7,367 bases of DNA from Methanomassiliicoccus sp. UBA386 (GCA_002498285.1 DAGU01000078.1:4766-12132), one strand, 5' to 3'; shown: positions 1 through 6,938, counted from the first letter of the stretch. The notes: generated by a model not told the origin, from the sequence alone. A program made the numbers and translations.

Positions 1-78
1 AACCGGCCTCGAATCAACAAGCCCGGCTCCCGGCTGGACCGGGAGCAGAAGGAGAAGGGCGAGTACTACTACAGCTGA
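1..78 (+). CDS. C-terminal end of an unidentified protein (partial)
   Basis: The first 78 bases read as an open frame of 25 codons ending in TGA at 76-78; the start lies outside the window. Nearly all third codon positions are G or C, as in the confident genes nearby, whereas the other two + frames show no such bias. That is the main reason to call it coding. The visible peptide is basic and charged (many Arg, Lys and Glu) and ends in three tyrosines and a serine, which looks like a soluble C-terminal tail. No motif is visible and I do not recognise the family. It lies 65 bases upstream of the flavodiiron gene on the same strand, so the two could share a transcript, although a TATA-like element in the gap argues for a separate promoter. 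Confidence 0.55.
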   Translation, partial: NRPRINKPGSRLDREQKEKGEYYYS

Positions 79-104
79 GCCCTCGGCGGATCGACGCCCG
101 AAGG

Positions 105-140
105 CATACATAAGTTGTCGGCCGATACCATTCCGGTGAG
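105..140 (+). promoter_or_regulatory. Putative promoter and ribosome binding site of fprA
   Basis: A TATA-like stretch, CATACATAAG at 105-114, lies about 25 bases before a GGTGA at 135-139. GGTGA is a good match to the archaeal Shine-Dalgarno consensus and ends four bases before the ATG at 144. The Shine-Dalgarno supports the chosen start. The TATA element is weak and its use is inferred from position only. Confidence 0.4.
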
Positions 141-143
141 CCG

Positions 144-1319
144 ATGGAGGCTGTAAGGGTAACGGACAATATCTACTGGGTAGGGGCCATTGACTGGAAC
201 ATCAGGAACTTTCACGGCTACACCACGCCGCGAGGTTCCACGTACAACGCTTACCTCATGACCGGGGAGAAGAACATCCTCATCGACACGGTCAAGCGCC
301 CCTTTCTCGAGCAGCTCCTGGCGCGCATCAGGAGCGTCATCGACCCCAAGGACATAGATCTCATCATCTCCAACCACACCGAGATGGACCATTCCTCCTC
401 GCTGCTGGAGATGCAGAAGCTGACCGGCGCCAAGGTCCTGGCGTCCCGCAAGGGAAAGGAGGGGCTGGCGCTCCACTACCCCGAGCTTAATGTCGAGGCG
501 GTCGAGGATGGCGCCGAGATCCGCTGCGGCGGCAAGACGCTCAGGTTCATTGACACCCCGATGCTGCACTGGCCGGACTCCATGTTCACCTACGTGCCGG
601 AGGACAAATTGCTGTTCAGCATGGACGCCTTCGGCCAGCACTATGCCACCAATGCCCGCTTCGACGACCAGGTGGATGAGGGCATTCTGTTCCAGGAGGC
701 CGCCAAGTACTATGCCAACATCATCCTGCCCTTCGGGGCCCGGGTGGTGAAGACGCTAGAGAAGGCGAGCCAGCTGGACATCCAGATCCTGGCCACCTCC
801 CACGGCGTGATCTGGCGCAAGAACCTTCCCCGGATATTGAAGGCCTATTCCGACTGGGGCTCCGGCGTTACCAAAGAAAAGGCGGTGGTCGTGTACGACA
901 GCATGTGGGGCTCCACCACCACCATGGCCGAGCACATCGCCGACGGCATAGCATCCCGGGGAGTGGAGGTGGAGGTGCTCAAGCTGGGAGAGACAGACCG
1001 CAGCTGGGTCATCAAGGAGGTGCTGGACGCCCGGGCGGTGGTGGTGGGGACGCCCACCATCAACAATACCATGTTCCCCAGCGTGGCCGACCTGGTGTTC
1101 TATCTCAAGGGCCTGCGCCCCAAGGGCCGCATCGGCGCGGTGTTCGGCTCCTACGGCTGGGGCGGGGGCGGGACCAAGGCGGTGCGGGAGCAGCTGCAGG
1201 CCGCCGGACTAGAGCTTCCCTTGGAGGACCTGCAGGTGAACTATGTCCCTCACGAGGCCGAGAAGGCGAAGTGCATGGAGATGGGGCGCCGCATCGCAGA
1301 GCTGATCAAGAAATCCTGA
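144..1319 (+). CDS. fprA: Flavodiiron protein, FprA type (F420H2 or rubredoxin:O2 oxidoreductase family)
   Basis: This 391-residue protein has the two-domain core of flavodiiron proteins. The N-terminal metallo-beta-lactamase-like domain (about 1-245) carries a full set of di-iron ligands: H78, E80, D82 and H83 in NHTEMDH, then H142, D161 and H220. The C-terminal flavodoxin-like domain (about 247-391) has the FMN phosphate loop at 251-260 (YDSMWGSTTT), a second flavin contact at VGTPT (301-305) and a glycine-rich loop near 335-343. Family members reduce O2 to water, or NO to N2O, in the cytoplasm. In methanogens FprA takes electrons from reduced F420; other members use rubredoxin. The donor cannot be read from this sequence, and no rubredoxin or flavin reductase domain is fused. 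Length is typical. The start is supported by a GGTGA four bases upstream. TGA is followed at once by an in-frame TAG. The likely role is oxygen detoxification in an anaerobe. Confidence 0.93.
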   Translation: MEAVRVTDNIYWVGAIDWNIRNFHGYTTPRGSTYNAYLMTGEKNILIDTVKRPFLEQLLARIRSVIDPKDIDLIISNHTEMDHSSSLLEMQKLTGAKVLASRKGKEGLALHYPELNVEAVEDGAEIRCGGKTLRFIDTPMLHWPDSMFTYVPEDKLLFSMDAFGQHYATNARFDDQVDEGILFQEAAKYYANIILPFGARVVKTLEKASQLDIQILATSHGVIWRKNLPRILKAYSDWGSGVTKEKAVVVYDSMWGSTTTMAEHIADGIASRGVEVEVLKLGETDRSWVIKEVLDARAVVVGTPTINNTMFPSVADLVFYLKGLRPKGRIGAVFGSYGWGGGGTKAVREQLQAAGLELPLEDLQVNYVPHEAEKAKCMEMGRRIAELIKKS

Positions 1320-1345
1320 TAGGCCCGGCGCCCAGCTGGCTCGGA

Positions 1346-1371
1346 TGAAAAGGAAAGGGGGGCTATGCCCC
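1346..1371 (-). terminator. Hairpin plus T-rich terminator of metK
   Basis: Just past the metK stop on the minus strand, GGGGC and GCCCC (1359-1371) can form a five-base-pair stem with a three-base loop. On the minus strand it is followed by CCTTTCCTTTTC, the kind of T-rich tract that ends archaeal transcripts. In the + direction the hairpin is followed by GC-rich sequence with no T tract, so it should serve metK rather than fprA. Confidence 0.55.
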
Positions 1372-1380
1372 GTTGCGGCC

Positions 1381-2658
<1,278 letters not shown>

Positions 2659-2745
2659 ATGTAATCCCTAACGGGACGATTGCTCAAAGAGTATATATAT
2701 TTTGGAGCATTGTTTTGCGTATAGAAATATAACCGGTGGTTATAG
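2659..2745. promoter_or_regulatory. Divergent promoter region between metK and the HTH-CBS regulator
   Basis: The gap holds a strong TATA tract (TATATATATTTT, 2692-2703) placed to serve metK on the minus strand, with a predicted start near 2668 and a very short leader. Because the core is nearly palindromic it could also drive the + gene, with a start near 2725. A second TATA-like element (TATAGAAATATAA, about 2720-2732) lies closer to the + gene. GGTGGT at 2735-2740 is a good Shine-Dalgarno five bases before the ATG at 2746. The TATA tract is flanked by imperfect inverted arms, ATTGCTCAAA (2679-2688) and TTTGGAGCATT (2701-2711), a possible operator. Binding by the adjacent regulator is inferred only. 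Confidence 0.65.
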
Positions 2746-3261
2746 ATGGACCTGTCGGACATAAGGAGACTGCGCATAAAGGTGGGATTGAGCCAGACCG
2801 CCCTGGCGAAGAAGGCCGGGGTCTCTCAGGCCCATATCGCCAAGATAGAGAGCGGGAAGGTAGACCCCAGGTTCTCGACGGTTGACCGGATCTTCCGCTG
2901 CCTCAAGGAAGAGGAGAATGACCACTGCCGGAAATATATGACCCCCTACATATACGGCGTGCAGCATGACGACACGGTCTCCAGCGCGGGGGAGATCATG
3001 GGTGATAAGGGCGTATCCCAGGTGGTCGTGTTCCGCGGTCGCTCGGTCATCGGGATGATCACCGAGGAGGACCTGCTGCGGTTCTCCGGAGACCCGTCGT
3101 CGAACGCCGACAAAGCGATGTCCGAGCCTCCTCCCCGAGTGTCCGGGACGACATCGGCCGATACTGTCAAGGATCTTCTCCTGGAGTTCCCCGCGGTCAT
3201 GGTGATGGAGCAGGACGAGGCCGTGGGCATAATAACCCGCTCGGACCTGATCAAGCGGTGA
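2746..3261 (+). CDS. Transcriptional regulator with Cro/C1-type HTH and two CBS domains
   Basis: A 171-residue protein. Residues 5-56 form a Cro/C1-type helix-turn-helix: the region GLSQTALAKKAGVSQAHIAKIESGK (14-38) shows the typical turn and recognition helix. Two CBS motifs follow, at about 64-113 and 122-171, each ending with the usual G-hydrophobic-I-T-x-x-D-L pattern (GMITEEDL and GIITRSDL). The architecture matches the archaeal HTH-CBS regulator group. CBS pairs usually bind adenosyl ligands such as AMP, ATP, SAM or methylthioadenosine and pass this to the partner domain. The gene is divergent from metK across a shared promoter, so an adenosyl-metabolite-sensing regulator of metK and itself is an attractive inference, not shown here. 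The start is backed by GGTGGT five bases upstream. No membrane segments or signal peptide. The specific target genes and ligand are unknown. Confidence 0.9.
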   Translation: MDLSDIRRLRIKVGLSQTALAKKAGVSQAHIAKIESGKVDPRFSTVDRIFRCLKEEENDHCRKYMTPYIYGVQHDDTVSSAGEIMGDKGVSQVVVFRGRSVIGMITEEDLLRFSGDPSSNADKAMSEPPPRVSGTTSADTVKDLLLEFPAVMVMEQDEAVGIITRSDLIKR

Positions 3262-3289
3262 TGTTTCCCGAACAACCCCTGGAGCCACA

Positions 3290-3304
3290 GCCTTTTTAAA
3301 TATG
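3290..3304 (+). promoter_or_regulatory. TATA-like / T-rich element ahead of the PHP gene
   Basis: CCTTTTTAAATATGA around 3290-3304 contains both a five-T run that could end the HTH-CBS transcript and a TTTAAATA TATA-like core. The core is centred about 18 bases before the ATG at 3317, a little close for a normal archaeal promoter, so a leaderless start or an in-frame GTG at 3323 is possible. No clear Shine-Dalgarno precedes 3317. Confidence 0.4.
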
Positions 3305-3316
3305 AACTAATCTCCG

Positions 3317-4237
3317 ATGGGCGTGCTTGGAAAGGCAGACATACACGTCCATACCAAATATTCTGGGCTTCACAGAATGGGGGTCCTGCGGTTCCCTGAA
3401 TCGGTCTCCGATCCCGTGAAGGTGGTCGAGAAGGCCAAGGAAGCGGGCATGGATGTGGTCTGCATCACCGACCACAACGCGATCCGGGGCGCCGAGGTGG
3501 CCTACCAGGCGGCCAAGCGCATCGGCGGCATAGAGGTCGTGAAGGGGGAGGAGGTCACGACCACCGACGGGGAGCTGTTGGCCCTGTTCATCGAGGAGAA
3601 GATACCTTCCGGACTGAGCGCTGTGGAGACCATTCGCCTCATCAGGGAGCAGGACGGCCTGGTCGTCGCTCCGCATCCGTTCAGCCTTCACTGCCCCTGC
3701 CTCAGGCAGAAGATCGACCACTTCGACATAGACGGCATCGAGGTGCTCAACGGCGGGCACATCGACGATTACTCGAACGCCGAGGCCGAGAGGAATGCGC
3801 TATCAGGCCGGTGGGCGCGCTTAGGCGGATCGGATTCACACTACATCAAGACGGTCGGGTACGCTTACACCAACTTCCTGGGGAGCACCGCCGAAGATCT
3901 CCGGCGCTCCATTCTTAACAAGAACACCTCGGTTGGCGGCGTCCCCATACCGATGACCGATGCCATTGCATGGAGCATGCAGGTGGTGTACCACTCAGAC
4001 GTCCTGATCCTCCGCCACATGCTCGGCCTGGATAAGGAAGAGACGGACGACCCCATCGTGCTGAAGGTGAGGAAAATGAACGCCGCCCAGCGGCTGGGCG
4101 CCTTGGTCGGCTCCCTGGTCTATCTGACGCCCCCTATACCGTTCCTCGTCGGCATGACGTCCAAGCGGCTGTTCCGCCGGTGGGCCCTGCACGAGAGGAC
4201 CGATTCTCACATCATGGGTCCGATCTGGCATCAGTGA
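3317..4237 (+). CDS. PHP-domain metal-dependent phosphoesterase
   Basis: A 306-residue protein of the PHP (polymerase and histidinol phosphatase) superfamily. The metal-binding motifs occur in order: DIHVHT (H10, H12), ITDHN (D52, H53), KGEEVTT (E78), APHPF (H120) and GSDSH (D173, H175). A complete ligand set implies an active trinuclear-metal hydrolase acting on a phosphoester. Stand-alone PHP proteins include nucleotide phosphatases and exoribonucleases; the substrate cannot be told from sequence. Residues 140-205 resemble the PHP-associated C-terminal module. The last hundred residues are an extension with a hydrophobic, proline-containing stretch (about 262-280), possibly a membrane or surface contact, followed by basic residues. 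The ATG at 3317 places the first metal motif eight residues in, as usual for the family; a GTG two codons later is the alternative. Its last seven bases overlap the end of the opposite-strand oxidoreductase gene. Confidence 0.88.
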   Translation: MGVLGKADIHVHTKYSGLHRMGVLRFPESVSDPVKVVEKAKEAGMDVVCITDHNAIRGAEVAYQAAKRIGGIEVVKGEEVTTTDGELLALFIEEKIPSGLSAVETIRLIREQDGLVVAPHPFSLHCPCLRQKIDHFDIDGIEVLNGGHIDDYSNAEAERNALSGRWARLGGSDSHYIKTVGYAYTNFLGSTAEDLRRSILNKNTSVGGVPIPMTDAIAWSMQVVYHSDVLILRHMLGLDKEETDDPIVLKVRKMNAAQRLGALVGSLVYLTPPIPFLVGMTSKRLFRRWALHERTDSHIMGPIWHQ

Positions 4238-5637
4238 TGGTGATGCGCCCCTGGCTCGGCCAGATGGGCAAAGGCGCCAGCCAGCACCTCGCTGAGCGAT
4301 GGGTGTATCACCTGGCTCATGGCCATCGGCATATAGCTCTGGTCCCCAGCGTTCATCAGGTACACGACCTGCTGCACCAGGAGGTCGGCCTCCGGGCCGG
4401 CTATGTGCGCTCCCAGTATTCGCCGCGTCCCGGCCTCCACTAGGACCTTCACCACCCCATGGTCGTTGGCCATGGCCGCCCCCTTGGCCACGTTGGAGTA
4501 GAAGTTGTAGCCGACCAGGTACTTCAGGTTTCCCCTCTTGGCGCCCTCTTCCAGCATCCCGACGCTGCCGACCGTGGGATAGGTATAAACGGCATGAGGC
4601 ACGGCGTGCTCGTCCACGTAGGCCTTGTGCTCTGAGGTCATGTTATGCCATACTACCTGGCTCTCATAGTTGGCGGTGTGGCGGAACATGTGATGGCCGG
4701 TGATGTCTCCCAGGGCCCAGATCCCCGGCGCGGTGGTCTCCAGGTGCTCGTTGACCCTGACATATCCGGACTCGTCCAGCTCCACGCCGGTGGCGGCCGG
4801 GTCCAGCCAATCGGCGTTGCTCTTCACTCCGGCGACGACGAGAAGCATCTCCGCCTGGTCCCGCACGTCCTTGCCGTTGGTCCGGTCCCGGCTGATGACC
4901 TCGATGCCGCCATCGCTCTTTCTGACCTCGGTCGCATCATGGGCCGTCCGCAGCGTCACGTGCTGCCCCAGCTTGCGGGTGACGGCCGAACTAATCTCCA
5001 GCTCCTCGTTCGGAAGCAGCCGCGTATTACGCTGGATGATGGTGACGTCCGTTCCGAAGGCGGAGAAGAAGTGCCCGAACTCGCATCCCTTGTAGCCGCC
5101 TCCCAGGATGATCACGCTCTTGGGAAGTTCCTCGATGTCGAATATGGTCTCGGATGTCTGGTACTCCACGTCTTCGATGCCCTCGATCGGGGGGATGGCG
5201 CTGCGCGCCCCTCCGGCGAGGACGATGCGAGGTGCCTTAATGGTGCGGCCTGAGGCCGTCAGCGTCCGGTCGCCTATGAAGCTGACCGTGTCTCGAATGG
5301 GCGTTACTTGAGGGTCCTCCTTGACCGCCTCGCTGATGCCGTCCCGCTCCTTCAGCACCGAGTCCCAGGTCCTCTGCCTGACCAGCTCGAAGTCGGCCTT
5401 CTCCAGTTTCGCCTCGACGCCGATGCGGGCCCCGTCCTCGATCTGCCTGATGACGTCGGCGGGGTAGATCCACATCTTGCTCGGTATGCATCCCCGGTTG
5501 AGGCATGTGCCCCCCATCGGCCCGTTCTCGGCCAGCGCCACCTTCATTCCTGAGCGCACGGCCGCATCAACCAGGTTCAGCCCGGCCCCGGAACCGATGA
5601 TTATCAGGTCGTAGTTCTCCACTGGATTCCCTCGCAT
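4231..5637 (-). CDS. FAD-dependent pyridine nucleotide-disulfide oxidoreductase (dihydrolipoyl dehydrogenase / mycothione reductase-like)
   Basis: A 468-residue class I flavoprotein disulfide reductase. It has an N-terminal FAD-binding GSGAG at 15-19, the redox-active GGTCLNRGCIPSK at 42-54 (C45 and C50), a pyridine-nucleotide loop GGGYKGCEF at 179-187, the second FAD motif ALGDITG at 308-314, and the dimerisation-domain active-site pair H445 and E450 in HPSLSE. All catalytic residues are present. The segment after the redox disulfide (KMWIYPADV) reminds me of mycothione reductases more than classical lipoamide dehydrogenases. After the second beta strand of the nucleotide domain, an acidic residue typical of NADH users is absent and R203 and R206 stand there, suggesting NADPH. 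No lipoyl-complex genes are nearby, so the substrate (lipoyl, low-molecular thiol, coenzyme or metal) is open. The start may be the GTG at 5622-5620. The C-terminus ends in four histidines. Confidence 0.9.
   Translation of the reverse strand: MRGNPVENYDLIIIGSGAGLNLVDAAVRSGMKVALAENGPMGGTCLNRGCIPSKMWIYPADVIRQIEDGARIGVEAKLEKADFELVRQRTWDSVLKERDGISEAVKEDPQVTPIRDTVSFIGDRTLTASGRTIKAPRIVLAGGARSAIPPIEGIEDVEYQTSETIFDIEELPKSVIILGGGYKGCEFGHFFSAFGTDVTIIQRNTRLLPNEELEISSAVTRKLGQHVTLRTAHDATEVRKSDGGIEVISRDRTNGKDVRDQAEMLLVVAGVKSNADWLDPAATGVELDESGYVRVNEHLETTAPGIWALGDITGHHMFRHTANYESQVVWHNMTSEHKAYVDEHAVPHAVYTYPTVGSVGMLEEGAKRGNLKYLVGYNFYSNVAKGAAMANDHGVVKVLVEAGTRRILGAHIAGPEADLLVQQVVYLMNAGDQSYMPMAMSQVIHPSLSEVLAGAFAHLAEPGAHHHH
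5620..5633 (-). promoter_or_regulatory. Shine-Dalgarno that favours an internal GTG start of the oxidoreductase
   Basis: On the minus strand GAGGGA (5633-5628) lies five bases before an in-frame GTG (5622-5620). Starting there gives a protein beginning MENYDLIIIGSG, typical of the family. The ATG at 5637 has no Shine-Dalgarno at a useful distance. Both sites are downstream of the predicted transcript start near 5643, so the shorter form, by five residues, is at least as likely. Confidence 0.5.
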
Positions 5638-5663
5638 CCTGGACTAGTACATTGCGGTGTTTC

Positions 5664-5673
5664 CTATAATATG
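5664..5673 (-). promoter_or_regulatory. TATA box of the oxidoreductase gene
   Basis: On the minus strand CATATTATAG (complement of 5664-5673) is a good archaeal TATA element, preceded by GAAC. Its centre predicts a transcript start near 5643, leaving about 6 bases of leader to the ATG or about 21 to the GTG. Confidence 0.55.
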
Positions 5674-5915
5674 GTTCGACGCTTCGGCGGTCGGACGTTC
5701 ATTATATTGCTCCACAATGCGTCTCTCAAGATTTGGCACGAACCGCATCGAGCGCTGGATGTGATGTGAGCGTTTGATGCTACGGATAGCGGTATGTACG
5801 CTTGCGAACCTGGCGGGGGAAACGTAGCGGGCCGATATGTTGGGCTCGGAACCCATCCTCCAATATTAGCTCGGCCAGCCCTCCCCCTGTCCCGCAGAGA
5901 GCACAGTCAAACGCC
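5674..5915. other. Intergenic stretch with no convincing gene; possible + strand hairpin
   Basis: This part of the gap between the oxidoreductase promoter and the small KGG-like gene is visibly more AT-rich than the coding regions. A 70-codon minus-strand frame (5644-5856) is open, but its codons lack the GC-rich third positions of neighbouring genes and its GGAGG abuts the ATG with no spacing, so I do not call it. The clearest structure is an 11-pair stem at 5745-5755 with 5770-5780 and a 14-base loop. Two of its pairs are G-U only if the + strand is transcribed. A TATA-like CATTATATTG lies at about 5699-5708. A small RNA is possible but unproven. Confidence 0.35.
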
Positions 5916-5965
5916 ATATACAATGGTCTACCAGGCCGACCTGGGGCCGAGGGTCCTGAAGAGGG
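5916..5965 (+). promoter_or_regulatory. Promoter and Shine-Dalgarno of the small KGG-like gene
   Basis: CCATATACAA at 5916-5925 is a TATA-like element. About 25 bases downstream a transcript start would fall near 5945, and GAGGG at 5961-5965 then lies six bases before the ATG at 5972. The arrangement of TATA, short leader, Shine-Dalgarno and start is coherent and supports the gene. Confidence 0.5.
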
Positions 5966-5971
5966 ATGAAA

Positions 5972-6205
5972 ATGGCAGAGAAGGCCCTACACCAGAAGAA
6001 GGTAGAAGCGGGACGCGCCGGTGGGTTGGCCGAGCATGAATGCCGTGGAAGAGAGTGCACCCACCCAAGCCATCAGCAGGAACGAGGAGGGGAGAGCGAA
6101 TCGACCCACGAGAAGCGCTCCGAGGCCGGGCGGAAGGGCGCGGAAGCGCAGCCTAAAGAGGCTAAGGCTAAGGGTGGACGCCGCTCCCACGAAGGAAAGG
6201 ACTGA
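5972..6205 (+). CDS. Small charged Gly-rich protein with KGG-like repeats (stress-protein-like)
   Basis: A 77-residue, very hydrophilic protein with no hydrophobic core, signal peptide or membrane segment. It contains two related units, KKVEAGRAGG at 9-18 and KRSEAGRKGA at 48-57, and a third weaker AKAKGGRRSHEGK at 64-76. These resemble the KGG repeat of bacterial general-stress proteins such as GsiB, which are disordered and hydrophilin-like. Between the units is a compact Cys/His cluster (H22, C24, C29, H31, H34) that could bind a metal, unusual for this type of protein. The gene has a TATA-like element, GAGGG six bases before the ATG, and a strong hairpin terminator starting at its stop codon, all supporting a real transcription unit. 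An ATG two codons earlier (5966) is in frame but overlaps the Shine-Dalgarno spacing less well. The function is not known; a stress or desiccation role is inferred from repeat similarity only. Confidence 0.68.
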   Translation: MAEKALHQKKVEAGRAGGLAEHECRGRECTHPSHQQERGGESESTHEKRSEAGRKGAEAQPKEAKAKGGRRSHEGKD

Positions 6206-6249
6206 GGTCCCTGTTAAAGGGGGGTTTCCCGACCTCTCTATTTTCTTTT
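6204..6249 (+). terminator. Hairpin and T-rich terminator of the small KGG-like gene
   Basis: GAGGTC (6204-6209) pairs perfectly with GACCTC (6231-6236), with an inner GGG-TTT-CCC hairpin (6222-6230). The stem is followed by TCTATTTTCTTTTAA, a T-rich tract expected to release archaeal polymerase. The stem begins inside the TGA stop codon, tying it to this gene. Confidence 0.75.
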
Positions 6250-6838
6250 AACCCTTCATAACATCGTCCACTCGTTCATCGCCCTTCGCGCCGTGACGTC
6301 GGATATGCCTCCATCCGCGGTCATGCCGCGCCATGGCGATTCATCGCTGTCGTCGAACTTCTTCGAACCCCCATTTTGTCATCCGGACGGCATGCGAACG
6401 TGTTATGGCGCAACACCAAAACGGGCCGTTAGATGCACATATTGCGGCATGAGCGGTCAAGGACCGCCCGTGCCGATGATGAGGCAACGCCATGCTCAGG
6501 CCAAATCATGGGGAGGAGAGTACAAGCCGGCCATCTCATCCTTGCGTTTAAATTTTGAGGACGATTATCCGTAATGAACCCAGGCATAGATTCTCCATCT
6601 TGTCTCCACTCTGCATCATACTCACGTTGCCGATGAAGCAAAGTGCGCTGATGATGGCCCGTCTCCGTCAGACACGTGGCAGAGGGCCCGGGAAGGCTGA
6701 AGCGGTTGGAACCGCACGTCCGCCGGCCGACAGCTCCGCGACGCGTGGAAGAGACCTCGCCATAGAAGCCGCCGGCCGTAGAAATGCCGAACACCCGCTA
6801 TTGGGCTCGGATCCAAAACGACTGGGAAGAATTGAGAG
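6250..6838. other. About 590 bases of apparently non-coding DNA
   Basis: This stretch lies between the convergent ends of the KGG-like gene and tRNA-Arg. Several frames are open for 90-120 codons on both strands, but none has the GC-rich third positions, ribosome binding sites or recognisable motifs of its neighbours, and one runs into the tRNA as its antisense. Composition is more AT-rich than the coding regions, especially 6400-6640. Visible structures include hairpins at 6316-6330, 6353-6366, 6445-6475 and 6702-6715, and a ten-base direct repeat (CCGCCGGCCG) at 6720 and 6769. It does not show the conserved signatures of RNase P or SRP RNA that I could recognise. It may be decayed sequence or hold an unrecognised RNA. 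Confidence 0.5.
6445..6475. other. Two-part hairpin with symmetric internal loop
   Basis: CGGCA (6445-6449) pairs with TGCCG (6471-6475). After a three-by-three internal loop, GCGGTC (6453-6458) pairs with GACCGC (6462-6467) around an AAG triloop. That gives eleven perfect pairs in 31 bases, in a region without a gene. Neither side has a T tract, so it is not an obvious terminator. All pairs are Watson-Crick, so the strand cannot be assigned. Confidence 0.45.
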
Positions 6839-6913
6839 CGCACACGGAGGGATTCGAACCCCCGACCTGCAGCTTAGGAGGCTGCTGCCATATCCAGACT
6901 AGGCCACGTGTGC
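6839..6913 (-). tRNA. tRNA-Arg (anticodon CCU)
   Basis: Read on the minus strand, GCACACG (6913-6907) pairs with CGTGTGC (6846-6840) as a perfect seven-pair acceptor stem, with G at 6839 as discriminator. The anticodon stem GCAGC/GCTGC encloses the loop CTCCTAA, giving anticodon CCU at 6878-6876, which reads the arginine codon AGG. The T arm is GGGGG-TTCGAAT-CCCTC and the D arm contains the expected GG. No intron is present and CCA is not encoded, as is common in archaea, so it must be added after transcription. A TATA element sits about 30 bases upstream. The gene follows the FKBP gene on the same strand by 49 bases. Integrases often use the 3' ends of arginine tRNA genes, but I see no second copy of this 3' end in the window. 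Confidence 0.95.
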
Positions 6914-6938
6914 ATTTTGCTCGAAGTATGGAAAGGGT

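Noticed and set aside
5644..5856. A 70-codon minus-strand open frame with GGAGG directly before its ATG
   Set aside because: The Shine-Dalgarno has zero spacing, codon bias is lacking, it ends in TAG unlike all neighbours, and it would cover the oxidoreductase promoter.
6476..6482. A C-box-like ATGATGA suggesting a C/D box guide RNA
   Set aside because: No CTGA D box or paired C'/D' boxes at suitable distances; a similar motif at 6648-6654 is equally isolated.
6720..6778. Ten-base direct repeat CCGCCGGCCG, two copies 49 bases apart
   Set aside because: Only two GC-rich copies made of overlapping palindromes; too short and low-information to call an array or a CRISPR.
6429..6794. A 121-codon minus-strand open frame
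   Set aside because: No ribosome binding site, no recognisable motif, and third codon positions are not GC-rich as in the real genes.
6555..6902. A 115-codon + strand open frame ending in GGIRTPDLQLRRLLPYPD
   Set aside because: Its C-terminal part is simply the antisense of tRNA-Arg; such translations are a well-known false gene type. The rest shows no coding bias.
6839..6913. A possible integration site at the 3' end of tRNA-Arg
   Set aside because: No second copy of the tRNA 3' end, no integrase gene and no mobile-element genes are visible in this window.
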